A stretch of DNA of 64,000 bases, from the NCBI GenBank assembly GCA_950295325.1, contig OX485803.1, positions 37,029,554 to 37,093,553 on the forward strand, read 5' to 3'. Below, one piece after another: positions 44,177 to 54,767 of the stretch; within the stretch, counting starts at the first letter, position 1; every line of letters begins with the position of its first letter. The notes under the pieces are model-generated. The model was not told where the DNA came from and did no database searches. It was given only the letters and a program-made list of their open reading frames with translations. The stretch comes from Polytrichum commune. Lineage: Eukaryota; Streptophyta; Polytrichopsida; Polytrichales; Polytrichaceae. The position numbers and the translations under genes were made by a program.

Positions 44177-44915
44177 TGTCGTGGAGAGAGGGGTCCGCTT
44201 TAGGAAAGCACGGGGCTTCTGGCTGCAACTGGTTTCGCTCGCCGGACCGTCGAATCTTCAATTGTCCTCAAAACTTCCTCAATCTTTCAAATTTTTACAA
44301 AACAAATCTATCAATAAGTCTTACTCTCTCAAAGGATTGTTGCCAACAAAGACTTGTCCGTCTTTTTGTGGACGGTCGAAGTCTCAGCTCTTTCTATGCA
44401 AAAGCTAGCAAACTTCCCTCCACTCAAACTAGCACAACTTTGTTTTCGCTCACTCTCCTTCAAGCATGTAAACACTCAAGATAAAACAATCACATGAAAA
44501 TTCAATTGCATATTTTATTTCAAGTTTTCTTCTCCAAAAAAACACACAACAACCGTCGAGCTTTCAACAACAAAAAACTTGTCTCTCCCCACTCTCTTCT
44601 CCTCAACCACATATATGAGATAAGGCCTCAAATCCTCCTCTTATCCTCATCACGTGATTTCTAATTATCCATTGGTCTAAAGATAAACCAAGGATAAAAC
44701 TAGAAATAAGGCTAAAAGGGTAATAAGAATAAACTAAGAGTAAAAAAAAAGAATAAAAATGATAAACTAAAAGTTACTAAAAATAACCATGAGTAACAAA
44801 AAGGTAATATAATTCAACTCCCTTTTACTTTCCTCCTTCATCTCCAAGTGAAGGAATCACCATGAAACACAAAATACGTACACATGTAAATAATGTACGT
44901 ATTTACACTACGACA
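44177..44915 (-). repeat. 5' LTR of G3 (739 bp)
   Basis: Minus-strand LTR with TGTCGT/ACGACA ends; partner of 30621-31359. It is followed by the ACGA target copy and the continuation of the CACTA-B transposase. Confidence 0.92.
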
Positions 44916-44919
44916 ACGA

Positions 44920-45133
44920 CCCGTGGAGGTCCGCCACTATGAAGGACCTCTTTAATGGTCGTGAAGAGAACCGCGGCAAACCGGATGTAGTCAATGCATT
45001 TGAGCAAGTGGAACGAGCCATTGAGTACAAGACTTGGCTAGATGAGGGCAACAAAGATGGAGCTGTGGGAGATCCTTCGAAAGTACATGGTGTCAAGAGG
45101 AAGAGTATTCTACACAACCTGCCATATTGGAAG
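44920..45133 (+). pseudogene. CACTA-B tnp2 part resumed after G3
   Basis: Immediately after the ACGA duplicate the tnp2 frame resumes with RSATMKDLFNGREENRGKPD and ends SILHNLPYWK at a donor AAG|GTAATG. LPYW before an intron is the same junction as in CACTA-A and CACTA-C. This identifies the point of insertion to the base. Confidence 0.85.
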
Positions 45134-45417
45134 GTAATGGTTGAAGACCATTTATGTATAAAATGTTTATAGCATTAAAGGGTGATGTACTCTATAACTC
45201 AAGAATGGTCCGGGTCAGTAGAATGAGGCTTTACCAGGTATAGTGTGCCCAGGCTCTCTCTGCACTCTGTAAAGTCCAGAATGTCAATGAATTGAATGTG
45301 ACAGCAGAAGAAAGCTTCTCATTTTCTGACCTCGGCATCAATGACTGGATGTCCTGAATTACCCATGTAATAACAGACTCTGCTGGTTTACAACACAAAT
45401 GTCAGTCATAAATAGAG
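45134..45417 (+). other. CACTA-B intron and deleted exon start
   Basis: Equivalent exons in the other copies begin LIRHxLDxMHxEKN, a segment absent here. The stretch is intron plus the site of a deletion or decay. Confidence 0.5.
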
Positions 45418-45854
45418 TTGTTGTGGGCCAACATCCTAGTGTTGACGCTAGAGTCTCTAGAACATATTCTGTTGTTTTTGAAGTGTGCATTGAAACCAGC
45501 TGCCCCGTATGTGCTGACCAATGAAGAATTTGACGCTTTTGCCAACACTATCGAGTCCTTGAAGTTCCCATCGGGGCTAGTCTCAAACATGTTACAGTAC
45601 ATACGGAAGAAGAATTTTGGGGGATTGAAGTCACATGACTACCACGTGCTTATGCAACAAGTCATGCCTTTAGCCCTACGCGGTCTTTTGCAGCGTGGAC
45701 CAAGAATGGCGGTCATGCGAATTTGCAAGGTGTTTCGGACAATATGTGGTAGCGTGTGGAATCCCTCGGAGCTTGAAGATTTACAAGCGGACGTGGCACG
45801 GAGCATGGCACTTTTGGAGATTCATTTCCCTCCCTCATTTTTTGATATTATGAC
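45418..45854 (+). pseudogene. CACTA-B DUF4218 region, first part
   Basis: The frame contains PAAPYVLTNEEFDAFANTIE, GGLKSHDYHVLMQQVMPLAL and LEIHFPPSFFDIM, all DUF4218-linked motifs. The solo LTR interrupts it after IMT at 45854. The conserved start of this exon is missing. Confidence 0.82.
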
Positions 45855-47480
45855 TGTGAAGCCAAATCCACCACCCTTTAGCGTCCTAGTCCAGGTGATG
45901 ACTTTGAGAATCACATGTATCTATTACATCATTGAACCATGTGCAAGGTGATTTTCATGTTCAAATGAACACATTGTCTCACTCATTGTGCTTAATTAAT
46001 GTTGGCCTCTTGGCTTGTGCTAGAGTTGGCTTTCTCAAGAGTCCAACCCGCGGCTTTGGCTGCACATGCCCTTACGGACATTCCCCTCGCTCTTTTGATC
46101 TTCACCTCCTTTTTCTTGCCATTGTAAGAGTCCTCCACATTCTCCATTAATAATGCAAGTGAGTTATTTTGACCAATAGGTGCAAGTGTTGAAAAACACT
46201 TTTATCAATGGTTAAACACACTTATACAAACCCACACGTGGTACCAACTAGCCCAATGAATCTAACTATTTAGCCACCACTAAAATGGCCTAATGTGATT
46301 TAGTTTCCAATGTGCTAACACCCACTAATTGAGCTAGCCTTGCTAACCCTTAGATAGCCTAATTATGAATTGTCACTAAGCCTCGCGGCTGCAATCTATT
46401 CCAAGGTCTCGGTGCAGTCTAAATCCGGGTCTCGGTGCGGTCTCAGTCCAAGGTCTCGGTGCAGTCTCAGTCCAGGGTCTCGGTTCAGTCCAGTCCAGGG
46501 TCTCGGTTCAGTCCCAGTCCAGGGTCTCGGTTCAGTCCCAGTCCAGGGTCTCGGTGCAGTCTCAGTCCAAGGTCTCGGTTCAGTCCCAGTCCAGGGTCTC
46601 GGTGCAATCTCAGTCCAAGGTCTCGGTTCAGTCCCAGTCCAGGGTCTCGATGCAGTCCTAGTCCAGGGTCTCGGTGCAGTCTCAGTCCAGGGTCTCGGTT
46701 CAGTCCCAGTCCAAGGTCTCGGTGCAGTCCCAGTCCAGGGTCTCGGTGTAGTCTCAGTCCAGGTCTCGGTGCAGTCCCAGTTGCTCCTTAATACAATCCT
46801 CTCATTCACTAATCAAATGCCTTCTAAGTGTTTCTCCTTCTTTCCTTTTCCTTTCTCCTAAGTAATGAACTAAGCTAACACACTAATCTCACTAACTACT
46901 AACTAATCAACACGTGCAATCTTAAACTCTAAGATCCCACTCCCTTGGGAGGCATTGAGAGAGAGAGCTTAACCAACTACCTTCACTAAAACTAATAACC
47001 CACCCACGTGGCTCAAGCTCTTAAGAGCTTGCTCCCTTGAGAGCGCTTGATGGAGAGAGAGGGAAATGAGAGAAAAAACACCTTAAGTAGCAAAGAGGGA
47101 GAGAGGGAGAGAGAGGTGAGGATAGGGTGAGAGGATTAGCACCTCCAATCACAATCCCTTAACCTTCTCCTCCAAAGTAGGGACTAATCCCCATCCACCA
47201 AGCTTCCTTCTTCCTAAACTAACAAGGTGGATCCAAAAGTGGGCATTTAACCCGCGGAGCTCACCTTGCCTGACCTTACCCCTTACTCACATAATCAAGG
47301 CATTCTCCTATTGAAATCAAACCTTGAAATAACCACACCACACATTCTAATGCCTAAACTTAAATCCACACCACACTTCACTCTTTTTATGTTTTGTGAA
47401 TAATCATAACACCTCAAAGTCAAACTAAAATTGGTTTCGAAGAGTTAATCACCACATGTGGGCACCATTTTGGGCTCACA
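45855..47480 (-). repeat. Solo LTR of the G1 family in CACTA-B (1626 bp)
   Basis: On the minus strand it begins TGTGAGCCCAAAATGGTGCC at 47480, matching the G1 LTR start, and ends TTGGCTTCACA at 45855. Perfect 5-bp copies ATGAC flank it (45850-45854, 47481-47485). There is no internal domain, so it is a solo LTR left by LTR-LTR recombination. It contains a 24-bp minisatellite. Confidence 0.9.
46396..46790. repeat. 24-bp minisatellite, about 16 units, in solo LTR
   Basis: The unit is close to GGTCTCGGTTCAGTCCCAGT plus CCAG; about 16 copies occur with variants. As 24 is a multiple of three, several frames stay open across it and mimic serine/proline/threonine-rich proteins. The repeat differs entirely from the 46-bp repeat in the G1 LTR. 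Confidence 0.9.
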
Positions 47481-47485
47481 ATGAC

Positions 47486-47868
47486 CCATCTAGTATATCA
47501 CCTCGTTGGAGAATTGGACTTGTGTGGACCTGTATCTTCAAGGTGGATGTATCCTATTGAAAGATACATGAAGACATTAAAGGAATATGTAAGGAACATG
47601 GCAAGACCGGAGGCGTGCATGGCGGAGGGATATGTGAGGGATGAATGCTTGGGATTCATAACGGAGTATTTGCAAAGATTTGAGGTTGTTGACCGCCGGG
47701 TTTGGGACGCAGATGAAGAGTATGGAGACGCAGAGTAGAGGAGGTGTTGGAAGGGGCCGGAACGAAGTACATGATGACAGCAGGGCTGAGAGATCTTGCC
47801 CACCAATATGCACTGTCAAATTTGTCCATCATGGAACCTTGGCACAAGTGAGTCGTTCTGTGTTCTGA
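47486..47868 (+). pseudogene. CACTA-B DUF4218 region, second part
   Basis: Resumes after the solo LTR with HLVYHLVGELDLCGPVSSRW, MYPIERYMKTLKEYVRNMAR and EGYVRDECLGFITEYLQRF. A frameshift near 47735 ends the first frame at 47738. The homologous C-terminus continues in another frame (LRDLAHQYALSNLSIM) to about 47850, where a donor-like AAG|TGAGT lies. Confidence 0.8.
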
Positions 47869-48087
47869 CAAACCATTCAACAACTGTGTTTTCCATACAA
47901 GTAGTAGAAAATGACTGAAGAGGCACCAGTCGTTGTGGACTCCTGCATGTAAATACACAATGTCGGTCAAATAGCACAGTTGTCGAGGGGCCACCAGTAC
48001 ATCCGTTCTTTTCGTAATCTGGCTATGAGATGGAAACAATGCAACAATTTCTTTTGGATCCTGCAATGCATGCATTGATTTTGGAGG

Positions 48088-48831
48088 GTGGGCATGTGCA
48101 GGCAATGGGAAGCCGAAAAGGTGACAAACCCCGACATTCCTCTTTTCGAGAAATGGATCAAAGATGCAGTACATAGGGAACCCGTGGACCCCAACAATGC
48201 AAATGACTTGGACCAAGTGTTGTTGTGTAGTAGACCATCGCAAGTAGCCACGCGTTACTCAAGGATGAAGGCCTATGGAAACCACTTTCGGGTGGACGAC
48301 CGGCAATCCGCCACACTTCAAACTTATGATAGAGGTGTGGCGTCCGTGTTTCAGATTGCCTCGATGGAGTCGGCATCAACCACATTACCCTACGTGGGAG
48401 TACTAAAGGATATCCTGGAATTGAACTATGGCCCACTTCGAACCCCAATCATCCTTTTTAGGTGCGAGTGGATAAAACAATGCGACAATCGGGGTAATCC
48501 TACTTATGTAAGAGATGATGCCGGATTCATGGTTGTTAATTTCCGCCACAAAGTACCAAAGATGGCGGAGCCGTTTATTTTTCCTAGCCAATCAACACAA
48601 GTTTTTTGGTCAGAGGAAGTGGGGAAACCGGGATGGAGAGTTGTGTTGGCGAAGGAGGCACGCACAAGAAGACATGAACAATGCACATCAGATGTCTTCA
48701 TCACTATAGGCACACAAGTAGATGGAGTGGACACAGGAGAGCGTTTGAATCCATCGCCGAGTACTGTCTCCCTAGTGGGAGCCATAGAACTTTCAGATTC
48801 GGAGAACTTATTGGCAGTGGCAAGATTTTAG
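48088..48831 (+). pseudogene. CACTA-B DUF4216 region (last exon)
   Basis: The 247-codon frame reads FEKWIKDAVHREPVDP, RMKAYGNHFRVDDRQSATLQ, YDRGVASVFQIASMES, LPYVGVLKDILELNYG and STQVFWSEEVGKPGWRVVLA, then an acidic tail. This corresponds to exon 4 of CACTA-C (SMYAYGNHIRVRGAEVDLST). It is intact in itself but part of a gene broken elsewhere. Confidence 0.82.
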
Positions 48832-49146
48832 AAGTGTGTGAGAACATATGACCACATTTCTTGATGAGCCCATAAAAAATGTTGTATTGGACAGTGGGGA
48901 CGGTTGCAGTTAATGTACCTGGGATTTTACATGCTGACATTTGCAGCATGACACATGGTAAAGATGAGTGTAGATGCAAACATGGTGAACACAGATTTTG
49001 GAGGGAAATATCCTCAAGTATGGGCAACTATAATATGACTAGATTATGAGTCCAATACGACTGGTCAATGGCAGACATTGTGTACGTGGCATGGCCGTTG
49101 AATTGGTCACATGAATACATTGATACGTGTTAATTGTTCACAGTAT

Positions 49147-49399
49147 GCCACCTCATTGTCTGGAAAATGCCACCTCAGTGTTTGAAGTGGCATGCCACGG
49201 CATTGTCTGGAAAATGCCACCCCAGTGTCTGAAGTGGCAGGCCACCTCATTGTCTGGAGATTGCCACCTCAGTGTCTGAAGTGGTAGGCCACCTCATTGT
49301 CTGGAAAATGCCACCACAGTGTCTGAAATGGCAGGCCACCTCATTGTCTGGAAAATGCCACCTCAGTGTCTGAAGTGGCAGGCCACCTCATTGTCTGCA
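49147..49399. repeat. 47-bp tandem repeat, 5.4 units, subterminal in CACTA-B
   Basis: Units start at 49147, 49194, 49241, 49288, 49335 and 49382. The consensus starts GCCACCTCATTGTCTGGAAA and continues ATGCCACCTCAGTGTCTGA AGTGGCAG. Each unit contains inverted GCCAC and GTGGC elements, so repeats may form hairpins or bind transposase. They lie about 450-700 bp inside the presumed right terminus. Confidence 0.9.
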
Positions 49400-49850
49400 A
49401 CATGTTTAGTCGTTTCAGTGTTGATTTGAGTCATTATGGGGCCTCGTCATCACCACGATGATGGCCGTACACTCTTAAACAATTGTTGTGTGACACGTCC
49501 CTCAATGTACACGTGGGCCTAGTATTGGTTACGGACTATTTTACAGTGATGACATAGTATGTCCCAGTCACGGCCAACAGGTAAATCTCTGTTCATTTGC
49601 CACATAGGATTTTCCGTCACGCATCCCCATGCAGTGGATGAATCTGTGAGGCACAATGCACAGATGTACAAATGTTTGGGGTTCCGTTCAACACATTTCA
49701 TCGAGGAATCACTACCATGATTGAACAATGACTAAGCGTTTGTACACGTCATCGGACTTGAGTGTGGCGCGTGACTGAGTCATTTAATGAGTATTTGAGG
49801 ACACGCAGTCGTTTATTCCATGGTCGGAATGGACAAGTTTTCTTCTAGTG

Positions 49851-51049
49851 GCACCGCTGCCGAGGAAGGCTTTGGTCGATTTAAGTCTAGGCAGATAATT
49901 TTGTTAGGAAATACTGAGAGGCTTGGGACTTGGGTAAAGAGTTAAAATTAAGACTTTTGACAGTCCAAAAAGCTAGAAAACAAGTTAATAACTATTTTAA
50001 GACTTTTTTCACAATCCTGAGGTAATAATTTGAATTCAATATTACCCCAAGGCCACATGCATAGAGTTAGAATCAAATGCCCATTTTATGGATCAGCTCA
50101 AAGTATAGTAGTATAGACGGCATCGGAAATTCTTAAATTATCATTTTAAAGATAGACCCTTTGGATTGTCCGAAACAAATGTAGAAGAGTTAAACCTTAT
50201 AGGCTTCGAGGAAACCGTTGAAAGAATTGTTAAACTTAAAACTCCAAATGACCTATTACCCAAAAAAAAAAACAGATTGAAAGTACTTGTCAAACAAAGT
50301 CACCTCCACAAATAGTGTGTTGGACTTGCAAAGGTCTAGGACCTACTCGAGGGATTGTGAAGTAAATAAGCTTAAGTTTAAAGCTAACTTTGTGGGAAGA
50401 TTGAAAACAAAAGTGTTAACCCATACAATTGGGGTACAAACCGATTCCCTATGAGTGTGTTATTTCTAACACTAATGTGTCAACATTCAATGAGATGTGT
50501 CCTAACTTAACTTCGAGCTACATGAAAATTCAAATCTCGCCTCCCTCTTGAATAAAAAATTTAAGCAATCTCTGAATTTTTGCAGCTCTGAATTCATCAC
50601 AATCCACCACTGAAGGAGAACTCGTAACTCGTTTTGAACATTATTACAACACACAATGTGATCAATATCGTCTTCTAGTTGTGTGAAGTGGATGCAATGT
50701 ACACATGATCTTAGTTGCTCCCTCACAAAGACGATACTCAAAATTGTAATGTAGTCATTTTCATGGAGTTTTTGCCATTTGTTGTCATTTCTTTTGCAAA
50801 GCACGAATGATATTTGGCCTCATAGAGATCAAATTGTATTGAGACCATTGTAGGTCTAAATAATCACGATGCAACTTCAAACATGAGGCAATGTGCTTTG
50901 GATTTGTTAACCATCTCATACTAATTGTGTGTTTCACATCCTACGAGAAGTGGGCTAGTAGGAAAACATAACCATTAAAGACCCATCTGCCTTATTTAAA
51001 TGCCTTTCTTCTTTGTATATCTTTGATTTGCAGTTAGTTTATCCATCAA
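49851..51049. other. AT-rich interval, no gene recognised
   Basis: No domain, terminal repeat or splice-supported exon was found. A 100-codon minus-strand frame (50502-50804) has no motif I know and ordinary AT-rich composition. Confidence 0.4.
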
Positions 51050-51052
51050 TAA

Positions 51053-54007
51053 GGGCAAGTTTACATGGGGTCTCAAGTCCCACCCATGTTCGCAAGTCCC
51101 AACATGGAGGCAAAGTCATAACTTTTGAGCCTCAAGACACCATTAAAATATGATTAATTGATATTAAAGCCATATATTTTGATTATTTTAGGCACAAAAA
51201 AACTCACTTGATTTGTGTTGAGAGTTGGGTCTAGCATTTTGCTCAACCCAACTCTCAACACAAGTCCCAAGTGTCACCTCCATAAAGTGTTGCCATATCA
51301 TACTTGAGACTTGGGACTTGGGGTTCCATGTGAAGTGGTAAGTCCCAATCACGGGGGGATCACACCCCCTTACATTTTGTAACCACGTGCGATAATGGGG
51401 TATTTTATGGGGGGATATTTATGCACCTCTCAATATTTTTTTCCTCCCTATTTGTAGATATAAAGCTACTTTGACGTATTTTTTAGCACCCTATATTTAT
51501 TTGTAATTATTTAGAGAGTTTATTTTTTGGCATCATATTTTTAAAAATAAATCGTACAAGTACCAAATAGTGGACGAAATACTATAGCATTGCAAAATCG
51601 ACTATGTTAGCAAAACGTTTCATACCTTCCATCTTGTCATTCAATCGGTTTTAATTAGTTATACCAATGCTAAACCATTCAAAGTCCCATTCAAAACACA
51701 ACCAATAGCACTTGGATACTAGTTAAAAGGTTACCAATAAACATGGATATAACAAAATGTACAAGCTAACATAAACAAGTTGTAAACGCAAATAGAACAA
51801 AACAAGAAATACAATCAATTATCATAAGACATAAAAATTTGCACAACTATATACTCCAAAACAAAAGATTGCCTTCAAATGAAAAAAAAAACTAAATACA
51901 AAAATTGAAAACATGTACTTTAATTGTGTTCATAAACACATTCAACCTTGTACCAAATACTAACAATGTGGAGGATTGGGATAATACTATGTACCCTCCA
52001 ATATATGTTAAAGTACATGTCAATATCCACTACAATGTCATGATAAGACTAAAATTTTTGGAGAGGTTTCAAACCAATGATGACGAATAACTAAAACTAA
52101 TTATTGGTATGAGGCGGGCAACCTTCAAAGTCTCCGACCACTCCAACACGTCTTCCTCCAAGGCAAAGCACAATCCTCCGAGTCTACTATGGTGAGGTTG
52201 CCAAATGTTGTAGCACACCAATCGATCATCTACAACAGATTGTTATAACAAAAGGATTGTTATAATCAATAGAATGTTGGCATATTGGACATTATTAGCA
52301 AGACAAGTAAGAGCAACAACAAAAACTGATGAAGAATGAACCACAATCCAACATTAATTCTCATAATTTCATGGCTTAAAAAGTAGGTTTTAGATTTTGA
52401 AAATTGAAGATGCTCATTCAAAAATCTATTCAAGACCAAATAACAAGAAAATGTGCAAATTTAAGGTTTAGGAGTACATAGTACCTAACTTCCTCCGAAT
52501 TTGGATTGAGAGTTAACTCATCATCTTCATGTATTTGAAAAGATGAATACATGCTTATCACTTCAACCATCTAATGCTCATTAATAAATGACATCTTTGA
52601 ATGAAGCAAGAGATTTTTATAGATTAAATAACACCTACTAACTTACAAAACATTTTCTACAATAATCATTCATAATTTATACACTAGAAAAGAAAATTAA
52701 CTATTTTGTGGTATGGGTATAGGGTCACAACCAATATCCTACATCACTATCAATTTCATGTAGATTTCTCAACAAGCTCATTCAAGGAATTCTCATCAAC
52801 TGGGTTAAGCTCAAAGACATCCCTCTCTATATCAAATGACATAGTCACTGCACAAATTATACTATCTACATCAACCCAAATAGAATCCGAGTGGTCAGAT
52901 TTGAATTTGAAGTGTCCAATGGTTTTTCTAAAATAATTAAGATAAACCATAAAACCGGTTCCGGCAATACTTATTTATTTACCTTTGTTCACCTCCCGAT
53001 TGAGATTGTCAATGGGATGCCTGCAACTTCCCCACCTTGTACCTACCTTCTGTCTCATTTTTGGAACTCATCATATATATCACATGCCCTGGTCAGCTCC
53101 ATTAAGGACACATGTAGGTTGCATATTTTTGTAAGGTCTTCTCCTAGTCCTCTAAACAACCGATTTAATTGTAGATGAGAGAGTTGTCGTACTGCTTTGT
53201 ATAAAATACACTCCACAATCCATCCCAAGGCCCAACATTCTCTCTGTAGAAAATGAAGCATTGATGTAATCATCAACATCTCATCTTTCTACGCTTAATT
53301 CAGGTCTTGTAGCTCTTCATCTTTCTACATCCCACATTCAAGAGGGCGTTGGAAATCAATAGTATGTTGTAAAAAACAAACAATGAAAGAGGAAAATCAA
53401 AGAGGTGGAGTTTGAAATCAACTCTTACTACACGAGAGCAGAGCAAGCCGAGTCTTCGATGCTTGTGAAAACCTTGTGTGGATGCTATAGAGCAAAGAAG
53501 AAAGCTCCAAATAATATGTCTTACCTACCGCTTTCGCGCCACCATGCTTGCCCAAACCCTAAGCAAGCCCAAGGGCCGTTGAAAAGTCGCAACATTCTTT
53601 CTCAAAACAAAAATCCACAACATTTCCCTCCATACTAACGTATTTCATTCAAATTTGGACAAAATTTAAACAATATTCATCCAAGTAGTCAAACCCATAT
53701 TATTCTATTGATCCAACTACATACATTTGGGGGGATCCAATATCTATGACCCAATTTTTTTCTACTAATTACTAAAATGAAGGATTTATTCACCACCTTA
53801 TTTTACATATAATCATGTAGGGGACATATTTCCAATGCTATGGTAGATCTAACAAATCTATAAAATTTACCCTCAACGAATTTAATTGACCCTATGTTTT
53901 ATCTCACGTGGTTTCTAAAATTCCGATAGTCACCTCCCCGAGGTCCCAATTTCCATGCTCTCAATTCCATGCTCTAAAGTAACTTGGGACCCCATGTGAA
54001 CCAACCC
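51053..54007. mobile_element. Harbinger-like DNA transposon (2955 bp)
   Basis: The left end is GGGCAAGTTTACATGGGGTC; the right end, inverted, is GGGTTGGTTCACATGGGGTC. Both are flanked by TAA (51050-51052, 54008-54010). A 3-bp TWA duplication and a GGG...-starting inverted repeat are features of PIF/Harbinger. Inside I find only short frames and no DDE transposase or Myb-like partner, so it is non-autonomous or decayed. The interior is very AT-rich. Confidence 0.75.
51213..51263. repeat. Perfect 18-bp hairpin inside the Harbinger-like element
   Basis: TTGTGTTGAGAGTTGGGT (51213-51230) and its exact inverse (51246-51263) are separated by 15 bases. A looser outer inversion (CATGGGGTCTCAAGTCCC near 51072 against GGGACTTGGGGTTCCATG near 51315-51335) surrounds it, possibly a subterminal foldback or a nested short element. 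Confidence 0.8.
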
Positions 54008-54129
54008 TAAGTGTTTTTTACAAATTTTGGTAAACCAATTCTTGTTTTTTTCTTTTTCTTTTCAAGAATTTGATGTTTATACTATGCGAATAATTTTAAA
54101 TATTGCAATTAACACTATATTCGTTAATT

Positions 54130-54640
54130 GGAGACTTTGGAAAGTCTCAAAATAAATTGGACCCGTAGTTTCGGATGCGAATATTGTGAACGTAGGGAAC
54201 ATGAGGAACAATGGCAACATAATGTTCGAAAGATCCATATGTGATGAATATATATGTTTCTAAATATAGTAATTATTTGGGGGATAATCAAAACTACGCC
54301 AACACAATATTCCAATGTCACAAATTCACAATTATTTTGTATTTTTGATTTTGTATTGAACAAAATTAACGAATCTATAAATAGCCATCTGATTTTATAT
54401 CTAGGGACTCTTGGATGCGTATCCCAAACATAACATCTTAGCCAATTGTGGGTGAATTGAACGGCACATCCCAAACGCAACAATATTAAAATAATTTGAC
54501 AGTGTGTATAAGAAATTGCAAATTAGCATCTGCAATATAATTATATAGTTTGGACTCCACATCCGTAAACACAAACATATAAAAAACATTTGATAGCGCA
54601 TGTGAAGTTGGATTCCACATCCGTAAATCAATACAATCAT
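54130..54640. repeat. Dispersed CATCCGTAAA/GGATGCG motifs left of the DUF7869 gene
   Basis: Copies include TTTCGGATGCG (about 54170), TTGGATGCGTATCCCA (54411-54426), CACATCCGTAAAC (54559-54571) and CACATCCGTAAA (54617-54628). They are half-sites of the palindromes found in the gene's intron and on its other side. A perfect 18-bp palindrome, GAGACTTTGGAAAGTCTC, lies near 54131-54148. Confidence 0.6.
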
Positions 54641-54767
54641 GATATATAATTGTAATCTATAAAATTGCTATAAAATGTGTCTAATATAGTATTCGACCCC
54701 AATGTCATATATTTCATGAAAAACCAAGATACATTTCAAATAATTGTGGTCCAACCCTACGTCAATA

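Larger units (their letters stand above)
30621..44915 (-). mobile_element. Ty3/gypsy-like LTR retrotransposon G3, nested in CACTA-B
   Basis: A minus-strand element of 14.3 kb, 6.8 kb of it being inserted G4. It has 739-bp LTRs, PBS (44156-44173), gag-protease, reverse transcriptase, RNase H, integrase and a polypurine tract (31360-31373). ACGA occurs on both sides (30617-30620, 44916-44919). Removing the element and one ACGA restores the CACTA-B frame. The LTRs differ at about four of 739 sites by eye, so insertion is recent, though pol contains a stop and several frameshifts. Confidence 0.9.
28900..49850 (+). mobile_element. CACTA/EnSpm transposon CACTA-B, interrupted by nested insertions
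   Basis: A plus-strand CACTA transposase is split by G3 (30621-44915) and a solo LTR (45855-47480). The right terminus is tentatively 49850, where the inverted sequence reads CACTAGAAGAAAACTTGTCC, preceded inward by subterminal 47-bp repeats (49147-49399). No matching left terminus was found, so the left limit is arbitrary and may be truncated. Without the insertions the element would be about 5 kb. Confidence 0.65.

Noticed and set aside
44124-44261. N-terminal extension of G3 gag into the LTR
   Set aside because: The extra codons cross the primer-binding site and LTR; MGDSGG at 44123 is the likely start.
46370-46861. Long serine/proline/threonine-rich open frames on both strands
   Set aside because: They are created by the 24-bp minisatellite of the solo LTR, whose unit length is divisible by three.
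49147-49399. CRISPR array
   Set aside because: Units are contiguous without spacers and the genome is eukaryotic; it is a minisatellite.
50502-50804. 100-codon minus-strand frame
   Set aside because: No recognisable motif, no splice or neighbour support, AT-rich context.
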